A stretch of DNA of 64,000 nt from Sipunculus nudus (lineage: Eukaryota; Annelida; Sipuncula; Golfingiida; Sipunculidae): the NCBI GenBank assembly GCA_026874595.1, contig CM049306.1, positions 4,478,019-4,542,018 on the forward strand, read 5' to 3'. This document shows, piece by piece, positions 1 through 12,537 of the stretch. A program made the translations under genes and the position numbers. Each line of letters opens with the position of its first letter. Position 1 is the stretch's first letter. The notes under the pieces were generated by a model that was not told where the DNA came from, ran no database searches, and saw only the letters and a list, made by a program, of their open reading frames with translations.

Positions 1-1328
1 ACAAGGAAGAAAAATATCTGGTGATGTACCGCAAACACCAAGCACAATGAAATATACCAGCTAAAGGTCCTCCTAGACATTTCCAGGCACTCATTAAATT
101 ATTTTATACTGCATAAGTCAGAGCTGGGATTTAAAGTTAGACCTGATTTTGTTAAAACAGCTAGGATTTACCGTAAGGATAATAAGTCTCTGTCCAAGTC
201 AGTAATGATAAAAGCTCTGATGACAGAACCTTGAATGTAACACAGCCTAGCAATGTGATACAGGAAATAAAATCAGCTGAAATAAAACCAAAAATCTGCA
301 TCTGCTGTGAAGCAGTATCCTCTTACATTTTGTATGAACAGTATCTAAACCATGGTGAATGGCAGCTAATCCTCCCAGGGCCCCTTACATCAAGAGAAAC
401 AGATTATGTGTTTTTATGTTGACTGCCGGGAGCCGAGTCTGACCATGGTATTAGGGGATTATCCTATCCACAGGCTGTGTGACAGTTTTCTACCTGATGG
501 TATGCCCAGGTTTATCATTTTGCCTGGACCTCGTCAAGGACACAGTGATATTCTGGACAGAAACTACGACTAGCAATTACAGGATCTCTGCTGATTACAA
601 TACTAAATGACGTCCTATAAATCTGGATACAACATAATGACTGTATCCTTAAAGACCTTATGCAAACTGTTCCTGTAATTTACTTTTGGTAGAGATCCTG
701 TGCATTTCTGATCATGAAGATATAACAGTAAACAAGAACTGTGGTGAGCCTTGCTGCCTGTCTAGATAAGAATACACACTGGAGGTAGATGGCAATTGTT
801 ATCATGGGAGATTGTACTCTCTGTGTTGGTGTGCATGACTTGCAGACACTAATATAATTGCTCAGCCCTTAGCTCTGCAAGATTCCAATGGAAATCCAAC
901 AACTTTACTTCTGTCATTGTTACTCCATATACCTTATTCCTACAGCTGGACAAGAATCTTGTATACACAAGATGTGGGTAACAAATTAAGACAAAACTTG
1001 CAATTACATTAAATGTCACAAGTAAACAATCTTAATATGTGTCAAATATTACTTGGTCCAGGCTACACTGGAAACAACAGTACAGCTAAGTATTCAAAGT
1101 AAGCTCAGGGAGTTATAAGGCTGATAGCTCAGTGATCACAATCACTCCATGTGCTGGTAAAATACTTCAAACACTAACAGGTGATACTCCAATGAAATCA
1201 ATTTATCTGGGGCAGGTACAACAGTGAGTCAACAAGGTGGGAACAAACACTGTTGGCCAAATAGGCCAGTTTTTTTGGGGGGCTGACAATAGCAGCCATT
1301 TTGAATGATAATTGTTGGAGTCACTTAC
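1..1328. other. unique AT-rich non-coding sequence
   Basis: I see no coding frame, RNA gene or repeat family here that I can support. Open frames are short (63 codons at most with an ATG) and do not resemble known proteins. It could be intron or intergenic DNA. Confidence 0.5.
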
Positions 1329-1429
1329 TTGACACTCCTCATGTTGTCACAGGGAACACCTGGGAAACGGGAAGTGTCGCTAGCTCCATAATGCTGTCTC
1401 CAGTGATGGTACCAGGAGACCTTACCTGA
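1329..1429 (-). CDS. candidate internal exon, unidentified
   Basis: Read on the minus strand, this 101-bp block lies between an AG (at 1431-1430) and a strong donor GTAAGT starting at 1328. One frame is open throughout, 33 codons plus two bases, including WYHHWRQHYG and CDNMRSVK. A second donor-like site, CAG|GTAAGG, lies at the upstream end, so the exon could instead be the preceding 35 bp (to about 1465, after a CTACAG acceptor). The product is not recognised. Short open blocks with GT/AG ends arise by chance, so this is only a lead. Confidence 0.2.
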
Positions 1430-2450
1430 CTGTTACCACTATAAATGTCTGCCCAACTCCCTGTAGATACAGGAAGCCTTATTGTCTGTTTAGATTCTGT
1501 GTTGTCTGCCTTCTGTCTGCACCTTACAGCTCAAACAGACAGCAGTAAATATCCCACGAAAGGAGGGTTTCCCGCCAATCAATACAAATCTGATAAACAC
1601 ACAGGAACAGATATAGCGCAGACAAATCTGAGTGAAAGATCACCAGTGTCTCCTTCTCACTTGCTTCCATGTGTTACTTGCAAATCAGTGAAATCAGCGC
1701 TGTCCCAGGTATGCAGAGATTCATATACAAATCCAGCACACTGACACATACACTAATGCTACTGTCTGAGCATGTAGCATTTATATGTCACTCACATAAT
1801 CAATATCGTTAGTACTGATATGCACTTTGTCATGTATAAAGTACTTCCAGGTTAAGTAAACATTCCCTTGAAAGAAGAACTTAATACACAGTTACTAAAC
1901 AAATCTGATCCATGAGAACTCCAGAACAGTATGTGAGAGGTCTTGCTAGTTAAAATTGAAAAAAACATCATGGATTTTTCTCTCTGTGCAAACTGGTGAG
2001 TCACAAAACAAATGATAATTAAATTATAAAATGTGTCTACTATTACTCGACTCAGGGCTTGATTTTATTCATCAGCAGAACTATCAGAAAGAATAACTTT
2101 TTTAGGAGTTCCAGGAATGTTGAACGCCCTTTCTGATGCTAGCTATCTCAGTATGGAGGATAACATGCCACTTTTCATAGCACGTTAAGGACCGACCTGG
2201 CACCATCCTGTATATAATTTCCACCTGAAGGTTCCAGGATCCTTGGACATTCCATCAGTGTACATTCCATAACATGTCCAAATCCCAGGAAGATCTCTCT
2301 CACACACATACCCATCACACATCCCTGTGGATATACCTTGTATACATGCTAGATCCATGCAGCTGGTGATATAAACAAAGCACTGGGCCAGTATATGCTG
2401 ATGGGACCACATAAATGGCCCTGATATATCTTTTTTACTCCAGCACCAAA
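1430..2450. other. no gene recognised
   Basis: There is a 99-codon plus-strand open frame at 1445-1744 and a 95-codon minus-strand frame at 2185-2472. Neither has a recognisable domain or convincing splice context, so I do not call them as genes. Confidence 0.4.
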
Positions 2451-2552
2451 GAACATTCAGCAGAGTTAACAACTTTAAAAGGGAATACTTTCTCTAGCTC
2501 TGAACATTCAGCAGAGTTAACAACTTTAAAAGGGAATACTTTCTCTAGCTCT
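2451..2552. repeat. 51-bp perfect tandem duplication
   Basis: The 51-bp unit at 2451-2501, beginning GAACATTCAGCAGAG, is repeated immediately at 2502-2552 with no visible difference. Only two copies exist. Such a perfect duplication is either very young or an assembly artefact. Confidence 0.95.
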
Positions 2553-4388
2553 GATTTTCCTCAAAATCCACCTGTCTAGGGCTGAATTAAACATCAGCTG
2601 AATTTAATTTCTTACCTGATTTACTGGCTACTCTGGATGTTAGACATAAATAATTCAAATATTACTGATGAAGGAAGAGTTTAATACTGCAATGTAATTT
2701 TTTCAGATATTGCCTCATTTATCACATAATCACCATGGCAACCATTTGAAATCATGCACTGTATTTAAGGTGTGTCCTCTGGTGTTGTCATCTCCAAGCC
2801 GGGATTCTCCCGTCATTCAATTTAAGAACAAACAAAGAAATTAATGTCAGACCACCAGGCTATGCTTCTGACTGAATCAATGTAAATTATACAGGCTTTT
2901 AAACCTTATCTCTGAGCCCAGGCTTCATCACAATATTCCTAAGTCGCCTCGCATTTTTTTTAACTGAAATGGCATCTGAGAAAGCAGATAATGTTTATCT
3001 AAATGATGGATTCAAATTTAATATCTATTTTTTACCTGAAATTTTTTTTTCTGAGAAAAATTGTGTGCTGGACTACAGGGGAATAATGACTTAAGATTTC
3101 AGTATGGCCCAGAATTTTGCCCCCAAATTCCTTTCATAGGAGTCTTAGCTCTGGTAGCCCTGTAAACATTTATGTCCACAGGTTATGGCTCTAAAGTTGA
3201 CATGCTAAATTTCAATACTGACCATCTCCAGTGACCAATACTAAGATTTTGGCTTTGTCTGATTTGTTACCGTTGGTTAGATGGAGAAAACAAAGCGTCA
3301 TGACAACAGGCAGCAGCAATCAAGTCAGAATATGTCTGCAGTACAATGACTTCTAATTCTCTGGGCTAAAAGTTACATGCTTTGACAACAGGTTAATTGG
3401 ACGTAGTTTGGAAAATATGAAAGTGTCACAATGACCATTACTGAGACTCAGCAAAGAGGTGGTCTGAGATTCTACTGTCCTCCTGGGGACTCAAAATAAC
3501 TCAACTTCACATGCCTTAGGAGCAACAGAGTAACAGATACTACAAAACAAATATCCCAACAGCTGGAACTTCTGCCAAAAGGGAAGGGGGTAATATTGCC
3601 AAGCCCAGTAACAGGAAGGGATGATTCCCAATAGGCTTAATGAATCAGAAACCACTGGCAGATAAAACTTGAATATCGCTGCTGGCACAGACCATGAATA
3701 CCAGTTATTTCTTTCCCTGCCTCTCTCCTGCATAATCAGGGGAGCTCCGTTACAGTCAGGTCAGGTCTGCCGATCAGCATGGATTTTAATAATCATTATT
3801 TCAGCTCAAAGTCATCCACCAGCGATTCTGCTCATAACCACACAGCAAGTTAGCTTACAGAAATAAACTGATGACACGCTGCCTTTGGTTTAATACCATC
3901 GAGACTTTAGAGAACAGTTGGCGACTCTTATCTGCCCATTGTCTGCACACCACGAGAGGTTCTATGTGAAGGCTGACATCACAGCACGTCATAAACCATC
4001 AGGTTCCTTGGGTCAGTGTATGCTGTAGCAACACTTTCAAGCCCAATAAAACAGCCTGCCAGTCTAAATACAATGAAAATTTACCCAGTATTTTCTCTTC
4101 TCCATAGCAGACAAGATAATCAATAGGCTAACTATGACATGGATATAAATCTGTTTATTTATAGCACCAGCATACAGCAAAGCTTACAGATTACAGACAG
4201 CCTTCCATCATCACTGGCTAGGTCCCATGTCTTCATGTCACATTAACTTCTCTATTTTAGGATATTTATCTTGGAAAATGGGAAATATTTACAAACAGCC
4301 TTCAAAATGAACACTGAAATGTATGTACCAAAGTATAATATATCCCTAACACTGCAGGGGCAGAGATGTAATGGATATCAATAGAATC
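2553..4388. other. no gene recognised
   Basis: AT-rich single-copy-looking sequence. Small open frames on both strands (for example 3491-3733 minus) overlap each other and show no domain. Nothing further is supported. Confidence 0.4.
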
Positions 4389-4827
4389 TACTGTGGTTGG
4401 CTTCATATTCGCGAGGCTGAAATTTCGTGATTTCTCCATTTTTAATGTTTCGCGAGGGTGTCATTTTCGCAATCTCACCAGAACCTATATCAAATCTTTG
4501 GTAAAGCCATTGCTGTTTGTATTATAATTTGAGAATAATTCATGAGCTTGTGATATTCTCCTCATATAAGGATGGGCCCGTACACACAGCACAGGTTCTT
4601 TAGTTCAAATTTAAGGGAATGTTTTCCCTATACCTGCATGGATGTAACTTATATTAAGATTTCTCACTGTTCTAACCTATTCCCATTCAAGGATTGGCTA
4701 CACTTAATCAGAAGGACAAACTCAATTAGCCAATTATTCCCGAGGGTGTCATTTTCGCGATTATTTCCCATTCGCGAATATCGCGAAATTAAAACCCTCG
4801 CGAACAAAAAGGCAACCACAGTATACT
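4389..4827. mobile_element. non-autonomous DNA transposon (hAT-like MITE) with CGCG-rich ends
   Basis: The left end reads TACTGTGGTTGGCTT and the right end, reverse-complemented, reads TACTGTGGTTGCCTT. Similarity continues inward through TTCGCGAGG and AATTTCG motifs in both arms, and a block containing GGGTGTCATTTTCGC also occurs on both sides. The 8-bp word ATAGAATC occurs directly outside both ends (4381-4388 and 4828-4835), which fits a hAT-type 8-bp target duplication. The right end carries about four extra bases before the flank, so the exact edge is uncertain. There is no transposase frame inside; the 95-codon frame at 4572-4859 runs out of the element and looks incidental. Confidence 0.75.
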
Positions 4828-4897
4828 ATAGAATCACATGGCGTATTTGCTCATCATAAAGAAATGAATGACCATACCAATATGTATTTAGTTTAGC

Positions 4898-5152
4898 AAC
4901 TAGGGACCCATGGGTCTCAACGCTCCTGAAGCTGAATTTGTCTTTAAGGTAATTTTTAGTGAAATTTTTCAGAATGACTGTCCTGTGACCTTAACCAATG
5001 ACCTTGTGACCAAGAAATCTTATGACTTATTATCCTTGAACTTGTAGCATTCAGATTATTGTAACAATCTTTTAAAGTGACCTTGACCTCTGACCAGGTA
5101 ACCTCAAAATCTACATATTTCCTCACTTTGGGCAAGTAAGCTGAGCTAAAAA
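4898..5152 (+). mobile_element. A0: short divergent family-A element
   Basis: It starts with AACTAGGGACCCATGGGTC, a variant of the family-A 5' end that contains the palindrome GACCCATGGGTC. It finishes with AAGCTGAGCTAAAAA, a variant of the family-A 3' end. The interior has several 'TGACCTT' words. It lacks the full 3' hairpin and the ACGG microsatellite, so it is either an internally deleted copy or an old relative. Confidence 0.6.
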
Positions 5153-5288
5153 TTAGAACCATGACAATTAAATCAAAATATGTGAGAATTTTCATACAGG
5201 GTTACTATGGCTGTATTAGTAGGTTGTTATCAAGAAGTCATTTATGGTTAAATACTTTGCTGTCAGATGAGACAGTTCCTTGAAGACT

Positions 5289-5496
5289 GATAATAACAGT
5301 GTTGTAAAATTCAGCTGATAGTAACAGTGTTGTAAAAGCCTGCTTATAATTACAGTGTTGTAAAATCCTGCTCATAATAAAAATGTTGTAAAATCCTGCT
5401 AATAATTATTGTTGTACAATCCTGACCTCACAACAACAGTGTTGTAAACTCCTGCTCATAATAAGTGTTGTAAAACCAGCTCATTATAACTTTTGT
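5289..5496. repeat. degenerate minisatellite, ~26-29 bp unit (left block)
   Basis: About seven to eight imperfect units follow the pattern CTGCTCATAATAACAGTG then TTGTAAAAT. The array stops exactly where element A1 begins. The same unit resumes at 14687, directly after the end of element A2. Confidence 0.85.
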
Positions 5497-5751
5497 AACA
5501 AGGGACCCATGGGTCACGGTGCTCAGCTGTTATATATGATAAAAAATATGATTTGGGAAAGAGGCACAAGCTGGTTTTGTGTGGTAATAAATATAAGCTT
5601 TATTATGAGTTGTTGGTGTTTAGCTTATGTATGATTTTGATAGTATCTTTGGAGACAGGGAAGAGGATTGATTTCATTTATTTTATTAATAAATGGAGTG
5701 CTATTGTCACACAGATTTTGACTTGGCCATATAGCTTATCAGCAGCACATT
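5497..5751 (+). mobile_element. A1: 5' fragment of a family-A element
   Basis: It begins AACAAGGGACCCATGGGTC and then GCTCAGCTGTTATATATG. It matches the first ~255 bp of A2 (7646) and A4 (9917) closely, including the block AGGATTGATTTCATTTATTT. The match stops near 5751, before an A-run and unrelated sequence. No 3' end follows, so it is truncated. Confidence 0.85.
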
Positions 5752-7645
5752 TAGGCAAAAAAAAAAAACTCTTGTTTCCGGTCACCTGACTGACCCTAAT
5801 TGTTCCAGCCGACTCAAAAGTTTTTAGAGTGATTTGTATGCCAAAATAAGCAATAAATACATGCCTTCTTAGAATAAAAAAGTGTCCCAATTTTCCCGCC
5901 AGACTTTTTGGTGCAGATTTCCGCTATAATTATTCTTAAGAAAAAGCGCTCTCGGTATTCCCCGTCAGGCTGACGTTTGCTAAGAGTCGCCGCACAGGAT
6001 AAAGTTTATTGACACATTTGATATTTCAAAAGTTCACCACTGTTAAATATGCATGCTTCTAGAAGCTTCTCTTTTTCTTGACATGTAATTGTTGTAATTT
6101 ATGGCAGCTTATGTCAGGTTGCCTTATTATATAATATGAAGAGTCTATTCTAATAAATGACCCACAATGTCTCTGACGTAACTGGTCAAATTTCCTCATT
6201 TGCCGACCTCCGTGTATCTTCGCTTGACACGTGTCGCTGGAGGTCCAGGCTTATATATGTGAAGTCGAGGCTTTCAAGTCCGACCGTCTGGTATTAAACG
6301 AGGTAGATCTTACGTTGACAGACACGCGAATATACCAATACTACTGTCAGAGTTTTCTGAAAAAAAAACTTGCACCGACCAATTACGAGGGGGGGGGGGC
6401 ATTTCATTCGGCAAAGGTTAAGCAAAATACGTTTTGAGCGTATGATTTTCCTTTCGCACCAAAATATCCTGGACTAAATGTATATGTATGAAAGTTTTTG
6501 CAGCAAAAATGTCTGAATTTCATCTTTCCACCTTACAAGTCACACCTTTCTCAAGTCAAATTCCCCTGCAGTTTCTTTTCTCTCAACTTGGATATTGCTA
6601 ACAGAAGTTTAAAATGGACACGGTCGGCGGTACTGATTTTCACGTCAACTGGTCTAAACAAAGATATTCAGAGATATAAAATGGGCTTGTTTCACCTATT
6701 ACTATATATAAATATAACAAAATATTCCATTTCAACAGTAATATTTGTATTATTTGATGAATTCCCTCGTCCAAGAAGCCACATTGCCAATGGAAACTAC
6801 GCTGTTGTATGCGTTGTCACAAAGAGTACAAGACAGGTAGCGCTCCGGGAGGCTGTTCTGTCCTGTGCGTACACTCCCTTTATTATCTTGAATATTAAAT
6901 TGAGCAGTTGTACGCAGTGTACGATAAAAGGAACAGCCACATTTTTTCCACACCCAAGCTGCATTGCACGAACTCCTGACCTCTCGACAGTTGTGAGTTG
7001 ACGGTAACAGAGCGCCAAGTGACTTCTGGCAAATCAGTGATCTCAAATCCACTTCAGTTTCCCGCGAAAATCCACATGGTAACTTCGGATATTTCTAGTC
7101 AATTCAGTTAACCGGCAATATTTTTAAATGCGCCCTGGGCAAAAGGAAGTGACCTGGTGACATTAATGATGTGTCAAATAGATTAAGTGACGATCATGAC
7201 CACAGGCAATCTGTGCGAAATTTATTAGATTTTCTGATCTTTCCTTGAAAATTCCAGATAGTACAAACTTTATGCTCAGAAAATGATTAAGAATAGTATG
7301 ATAATTGTACTAAATCAAATATAAATCCAAGGAACTCTTTTTGGGGGATTCCATGAATTTAGGGAGTCTGTTTTTCTAATCAAAATAAATACCTACAAAC
7401 AGCGACTAGCAGATCAGATCACATATTTTCACTGGAACCTCCAGGTACACACTGAATTTTTACAATCAAAAGACAACCTTTGGACACTTTTAAAATTGTT
7501 AAGTCCTAGGATGGTTTGGAAGTAAACACATCAATATTTTCTCAATACAGGTGATACAATCATTACAATAAAATGCCATGTTTTAACTAATTTGCAAACA
7601 TCAAATACAATTTATTGCATTGCATAAATAGTTATAATAACCAAT
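5752..7645. other. CpG-richer unique region with the longest closed ORF of the window
   Basis: CpG is visibly more frequent here (about 5880-7090) than in the flanks, as would fit an old promoter or first-exon region. A 167-codon plus-strand frame (6498-7001) overlaps a 100-codon minus-strand frame (6750-7052). Neither shows a domain I recognise, and the overlap prevents a strand decision. A run of G occurs at about 6391-6399. I do not call a gene. Confidence 0.4.
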
Positions 7646-9574
7646 ACAAGGGACCTATGGGTCACGGCGCTCAGCTGTTATATATGATAAAAAAATATGA
7701 TATAGAAATGAGGCACATGCAGGTTTAGTGTGGTAATAAAAATAAGCTGTATTATGAGTTGTTGTTGTTTAGCTTATGTATGATTTTGATAATACCTTTG
7801 GAGACAGGGAAGAGGATTGATTTCATTTATATTATTAACAAATGGAGTACTATTGTCACATAGATTTTGACTTGGCCATATAACTTATAAGTAGAACATA
7901 TGATATTAGAGTTTAACTATTTATTAAAAAAATTACAAATATTGTCCCAAATATAATTTTTATTAAAAATAAAAAGAGAATCGTATGATTTTTAAAAATG
8001 AAATATAACTGAAATGATTATTAAAATAATATTAAAGAATATATTCATGAATGCATTCATGAATACATTTTGAAAGTATTTGCACTGGTATTCATATACT
8101 TTCATTTTTACCTGAATTTCCATTCTTTATGCAAGAAATTTTATAATGGAGTACATATTCATATTCGTATTTAATTTTCAATTGCAAAGTATTTGCACCA
8201 TGTCTGGTATTTATATAGTTTTCACCAAACAATGATATTGAGAATCCAGAATATACATAATTCACACATTTAAATAATGATCATAAGTACCTGGTTTTTT
8301 GGCTTTTATTTATATTAAAAAAAAATAAATGTAATATATTCATTTTGGACTAATTTCACATCAATGTACACATAAGACACAGTAGGAATCTAGATTAATA
8401 TTATCAACTGCATCTTTGTCTATCATTAATTTCCTTCATATGATCCCTAATGATTAGTAATGAATAATATGATTTACTTTTTTATCATTAAAATTGAACT
8501 GAAAAATACTGCATGGTGTTATTTCCTGTTATTATAAACTAACAAATTCCTTTTCTATTTTTCTTTTATTTGTTATTAAAATCAATAACAAGGGACCTTT
8601 GGGTCACTATGCTCAGCTGAAGTTGACCTTGAAGGTAAAAATCCAAAATAATATCAAATGGAGATGCTGTGTAAGAGGAAGAGGTAATAAAGGCCATGAT
8701 TGGTTTATATGATTGGTTTGTATTGATGAGCAAGAAATTGTTGCAAATAATAATTTGTGACCTAATCATGTGTTTCCTAATGTTGAAATTGAAGCATGTG
8801 AGCAGTTTGTGAACAAATGATCTGTAATATTACCATGATCATTAGTTGGCTTTTTGATTAACTGTTGACATTTCAGTAGTTTACACATTTGTTCAATTGA
8901 ATCTATTTTTTGTATAATATATATTATTAAACATAAATGTATTTTTTTTAATGAAATTTATACAGTTGAAATATAACTAATTAACAAAATAAAACAGGGC
9001 AAACAAAGCCTAATCTCAAATTCTGCTGAGGCAGGAAAATAATGAACAAATGTTTGTATTAAATCCTCATTTTTTTATTACATCAATTTTTTTTATTTCT
9101 ATACATTTCCAATATAACATATATATCCGAATATAAAAGTTGATTCATAATTCTTAATTGCATCATCATAAATCTCAATCTTGTCAGATAACACCACATC
9201 ATGCATACAAATGTTTATTTATTTTTTAACCACAAAAATATATCTTTTAAATCTGCAAAACAATAAATATCTTAAAATAATACTTGATTTAGATTTCACA
9301 ATTGTTAAATGTGTCTTTATTTATCCATAATGTGCTTCATATTTTATAAATTTAAGCATACTGATGGGTTCAATTATATTTGTTAAAATCATTTAAAAGA
9401 AAATTGATTTCTTTAAAAATGCCACATTACACAACATTGCATCTTCTGGATTACACCTTGAATTACCTTTTCAAGGAAAGTTTTTGCATATCGGAGTGGA
9501 AACAGCATTACAATGACGGAGATACAGTGAAAACAATAACAATTACTGCATAACACTTGGTGGGTTGGGTTTGC

Positions 9575-9632
9575 GGGGGGGGGGGGGGGGGGGGGGAGGT
9601 GGGAGGAGGGGGGGGGGAGGGGGGTGGTGGTG
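9575..9632 (+). repeat. poly-G tract and G-rich low-complexity run in A3
   Basis: Twenty-two consecutive G (9575-9596) are followed by further G-runs separated by single A or T. A matching run lies at the same place in A5 (18276-18300). The opposite strand gives spurious proline-rich frames. Confidence 0.95.
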
Positions 9633-9916
9633 TGATTGGGATGGTGATATGAGAATAACTGTACACCTGTCACAGGAGGGGATCTCCCCCAGTGACTGTA
9701 ACAAATCAGAAACCCTGGCATAGCTGACTTCCATTGACCTGGAGTGGGACCCTGCATCTGTAATCTGTAATCAAAGCAAATGACTACAACAGAGACTCAA
9801 GAAAAAATCAATAACTAGCCTAATTTTCAAGCTTTTATTTTCAACTTTCAGATTTAAACAAATTTAATATTTATGTTTACATGCTGTGAAAATTAAATCA
9901 ATGGTACAAACAGAAA

Positions 9917-12537
9917 ACAAGGGACCTATGGGTCACGACGCTCAGCTGTTATATATGATAAAAAAATATTATTTAGAAATGAGGCACATGCTGGTTTTGT
10001 GTGGTAATAAATATAAGCTGTATTATGAGTTGTTGTTGTTTAGCTTATGTATGATTTTGATAGTACCTTTGGAGACAGTGAAGAGGATTGATTTCATTTA
10101 TTTTATTAACAAATGGAGTACTACTGTCACACAGATTTTGACTTGGCCATATAACTTATAAGCAGAACATATAATATAAGAGTTTAACTATTTATTAAAA
10201 AAATTACAAATATTGTCCCAAATATAATTTTTATTAAAAATAATAAGAGAATCATATGATTTTTTTAAAATGAAATATAACTGATATGATTATTAAAATA
10301 ATATTAAAGAATATATTCATGAATGCATTCATGAATACATTTTGGAAGTATTTGCACGAGTATTCATATACTTTCATTTGTACCTGAATTCCCATTCTTT
10401 ATGCAAGAAATTTTATAATGGAGTACAAAATCATATTCGTATTTAAATACAATTACAAAGTATTTGCACCATGTCTGGAATTTATTCAGTTTTCACCAAA
10501 CAATGATGTTGAGAATCCAGAATATACAAAATTCACACATTTAAATAATGATCATAAGTAACTGGTTTTAAGGGTTTTTATTTATATTAAAAAATAACTG
10601 TAAAAAATTCATTTTGGACTAATTTCACATCAGTGTACACACTAGACACAGCAGGAATCTAGATTAATATTATCAACTGCATCTTTGTCTAATTTCCTTC
10701 ATATGATCCCTAATGATTAGTAATGAATAATATGATTCACTTCTTTATCATTAAAATTGAACTGAAAAATGCCATAGGTGACTGCATGGTGTTATTTGGA
10801 ATATATGACATTCTACCCATTGATACAAGATTCTTAAATCATCAGTAACTGCAAGTTAATTTCCTGTTATTATAAACTAACAAATTCCTTTTCTATTTTT
10901 CTTTAATTTGTTATTAAAAACCAATAAAAATTTATTAATTTATTGTTTTTTGTTATGTTCTTGGTTAAAACTACTAGATGAGTTGGGTTGGACACCTGGA
11001 TCAACTGTGGCTTGCCATAAGCTGCCTGGATTCCATGTATGCCTCGCCTCAAGCGTGCATAATTTGATGATGGGTCAACAAGGTCAACATACAGGTGACT
11101 CAAGAGGGGCTGGAGAGAGCCAAAGTCTGACAGGGTCTCATAAAAAACATTAATAAAAGCTACAATTTTTGGCCAATTTCTTTCAGCTTTCTAAACTAAA
11201 AAGCTGAAATGCTTATGTGTGCATGATATGAAAATTATATCAACAGTGCTCATGGGAAACAAACGTGCCATGGTCACAGTTGGGCAAAATTTAAGGTACT
11301 AATTTTATATTTATACTAAATAAAATTTGAAAAATTCAGAACTAATTTTGGGTATTCAATTGAACCTTGATTAAATAATGTTACATCCCTGACAAAAAAA
11401 TCTCTAGCTTCAGCAATGCTCTTGTTAAGGGAGTAAATATATTTCTTTATTTTTTACAAAGTGCATTATGTTTGGGCCCATAACTTAAATCAATTACACA
11501 ATACTGACATCATTCTGGCATGTGCATAGAGAATGAAAAATATGTATATTATTTATGATTAAAGTCAGATCAGTGGTTTTGATATTAGGCAGTCTTGAAG
11601 TGTAACAATGGGTTTTTAATGGAAAAATGAAGTTTTTTATTAATATCTCGAATGTCCTAGTGACCAAATTCTTGGCATGGTAGGGCATTTTGGAGACATC
11701 TAACTGTATGCCGAATTTAAGGAACTTAGAGCTGAAGCTGGGGAGCTGAGCTCTTGCAAACTGCATAACACTAGCTTGATGTAAACAATATGTTACATGG
11801 TGCTTGAAAACTTGATTAAAATCTACAGTTTTTGATCAACTGGTTTCAAATTTTTGGTGTTTACAGTTGAAATGCTAACAAAACATGCTGTGAAAATTAA
11901 ATCCACAGTACTTACAGGAAAAAAACGTGCCATGGTCAAAGTTGGGCAAAATTTAAGGTACCAATTTTTTATTTTTATTAATATTTTAAAAAATTTAAAA
12001 GATTTTCATCTAATTTTGGGTATACAATTTAATTTTGATTAATTAAAGTTATATTACTGGAAAAAAGGTCCATAGCATTAACATTTTTTGTGTTAAGTGA
12101 TCAAATATCTTTTCTGATTTTTTACAAAATGCATTATGTTTGGGCCCATAACTTTTTTAAATTAAATAATACAGACATAATTTCTGGCATGTACATAGGA
12201 ACTATATAGAGGAATATTTATGGAAAATATGAGGTAAAACAGATGAGTGGTTTTGAAATTAGACAGTCCTGAAGTGTGAAAATAGGTTTTTAATAAAAAA
12301 TTGAGGTTTTTCCTTAATTTCTCAAAGGAACGAAGCTGCAAACACCCAGTTTTCGGCTTGGTAGGAGATCTTGGGGACATCTAACATTATGCCGAATTTT
12401 GGATTCCTAGGTCTTACGGTTTCAAAACGTGCCACATCTACGGACGGACGGACGGACGGACGGACGGACAGACGGACAGACGACGGATAATGGACCACGA
12501 CTATAGCTCAGATGACTTATAGTCAGCTGAGCTAAAA
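9917..12537 (+). mobile_element. A4: innermost, complete family-A element (~2.6 kb)
   Basis: It has a full 5' end (ACAAGGGACCTATGGGTCAC, then GCTCAGCTG) and a full 3' end (hairpin then GCTAAAAA). Inside are two tandem core units of about 0.66 kb, each containing AACGTGCCATGG (about 11262 and 11924), AAAATTTAAGGTAC and TTATGTTTGGGCCCATAAC. The ACGG tract lies at about 12433-12485. The flanks match A3 sequence on both sides, so this insertion is the most recent of the three. There is no coding capacity. Confidence 0.9.
12433..12485. repeat. (GGAC)n microsatellite near the 3' end of A4
   Basis: Repeated CGGACGGACGG units with a few GGACAGAC variants. Equivalent tracts lie just before the 3' hairpin in A2, A3, A5 and A6, so it is a fixed part of family A. 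Confidence 0.95.

Noticed and set aside
1445-1744. 99-codon plus-strand ORF
   Set aside because: No domain, and it overlaps a competing minus-strand splice-like block at its left end.
2185-2472. 95-codon minus-strand ORF with several Cys and Trp
   Set aside because: No domain, no clear splice borders; its N-terminal end runs into the 51-bp duplication.
6498-7001. Longest closed ORF (167 codons, plus strand)
   Set aside because: Overlaps a 100-codon minus frame, has no recognisable domain and no splice or promoter context that decides the strand.
9413-9757. Proline-rich minus-strand ORF
   Set aside because: Produced by the poly-G tract of A3; the same artefact occurs in A5 at 18209-18595.
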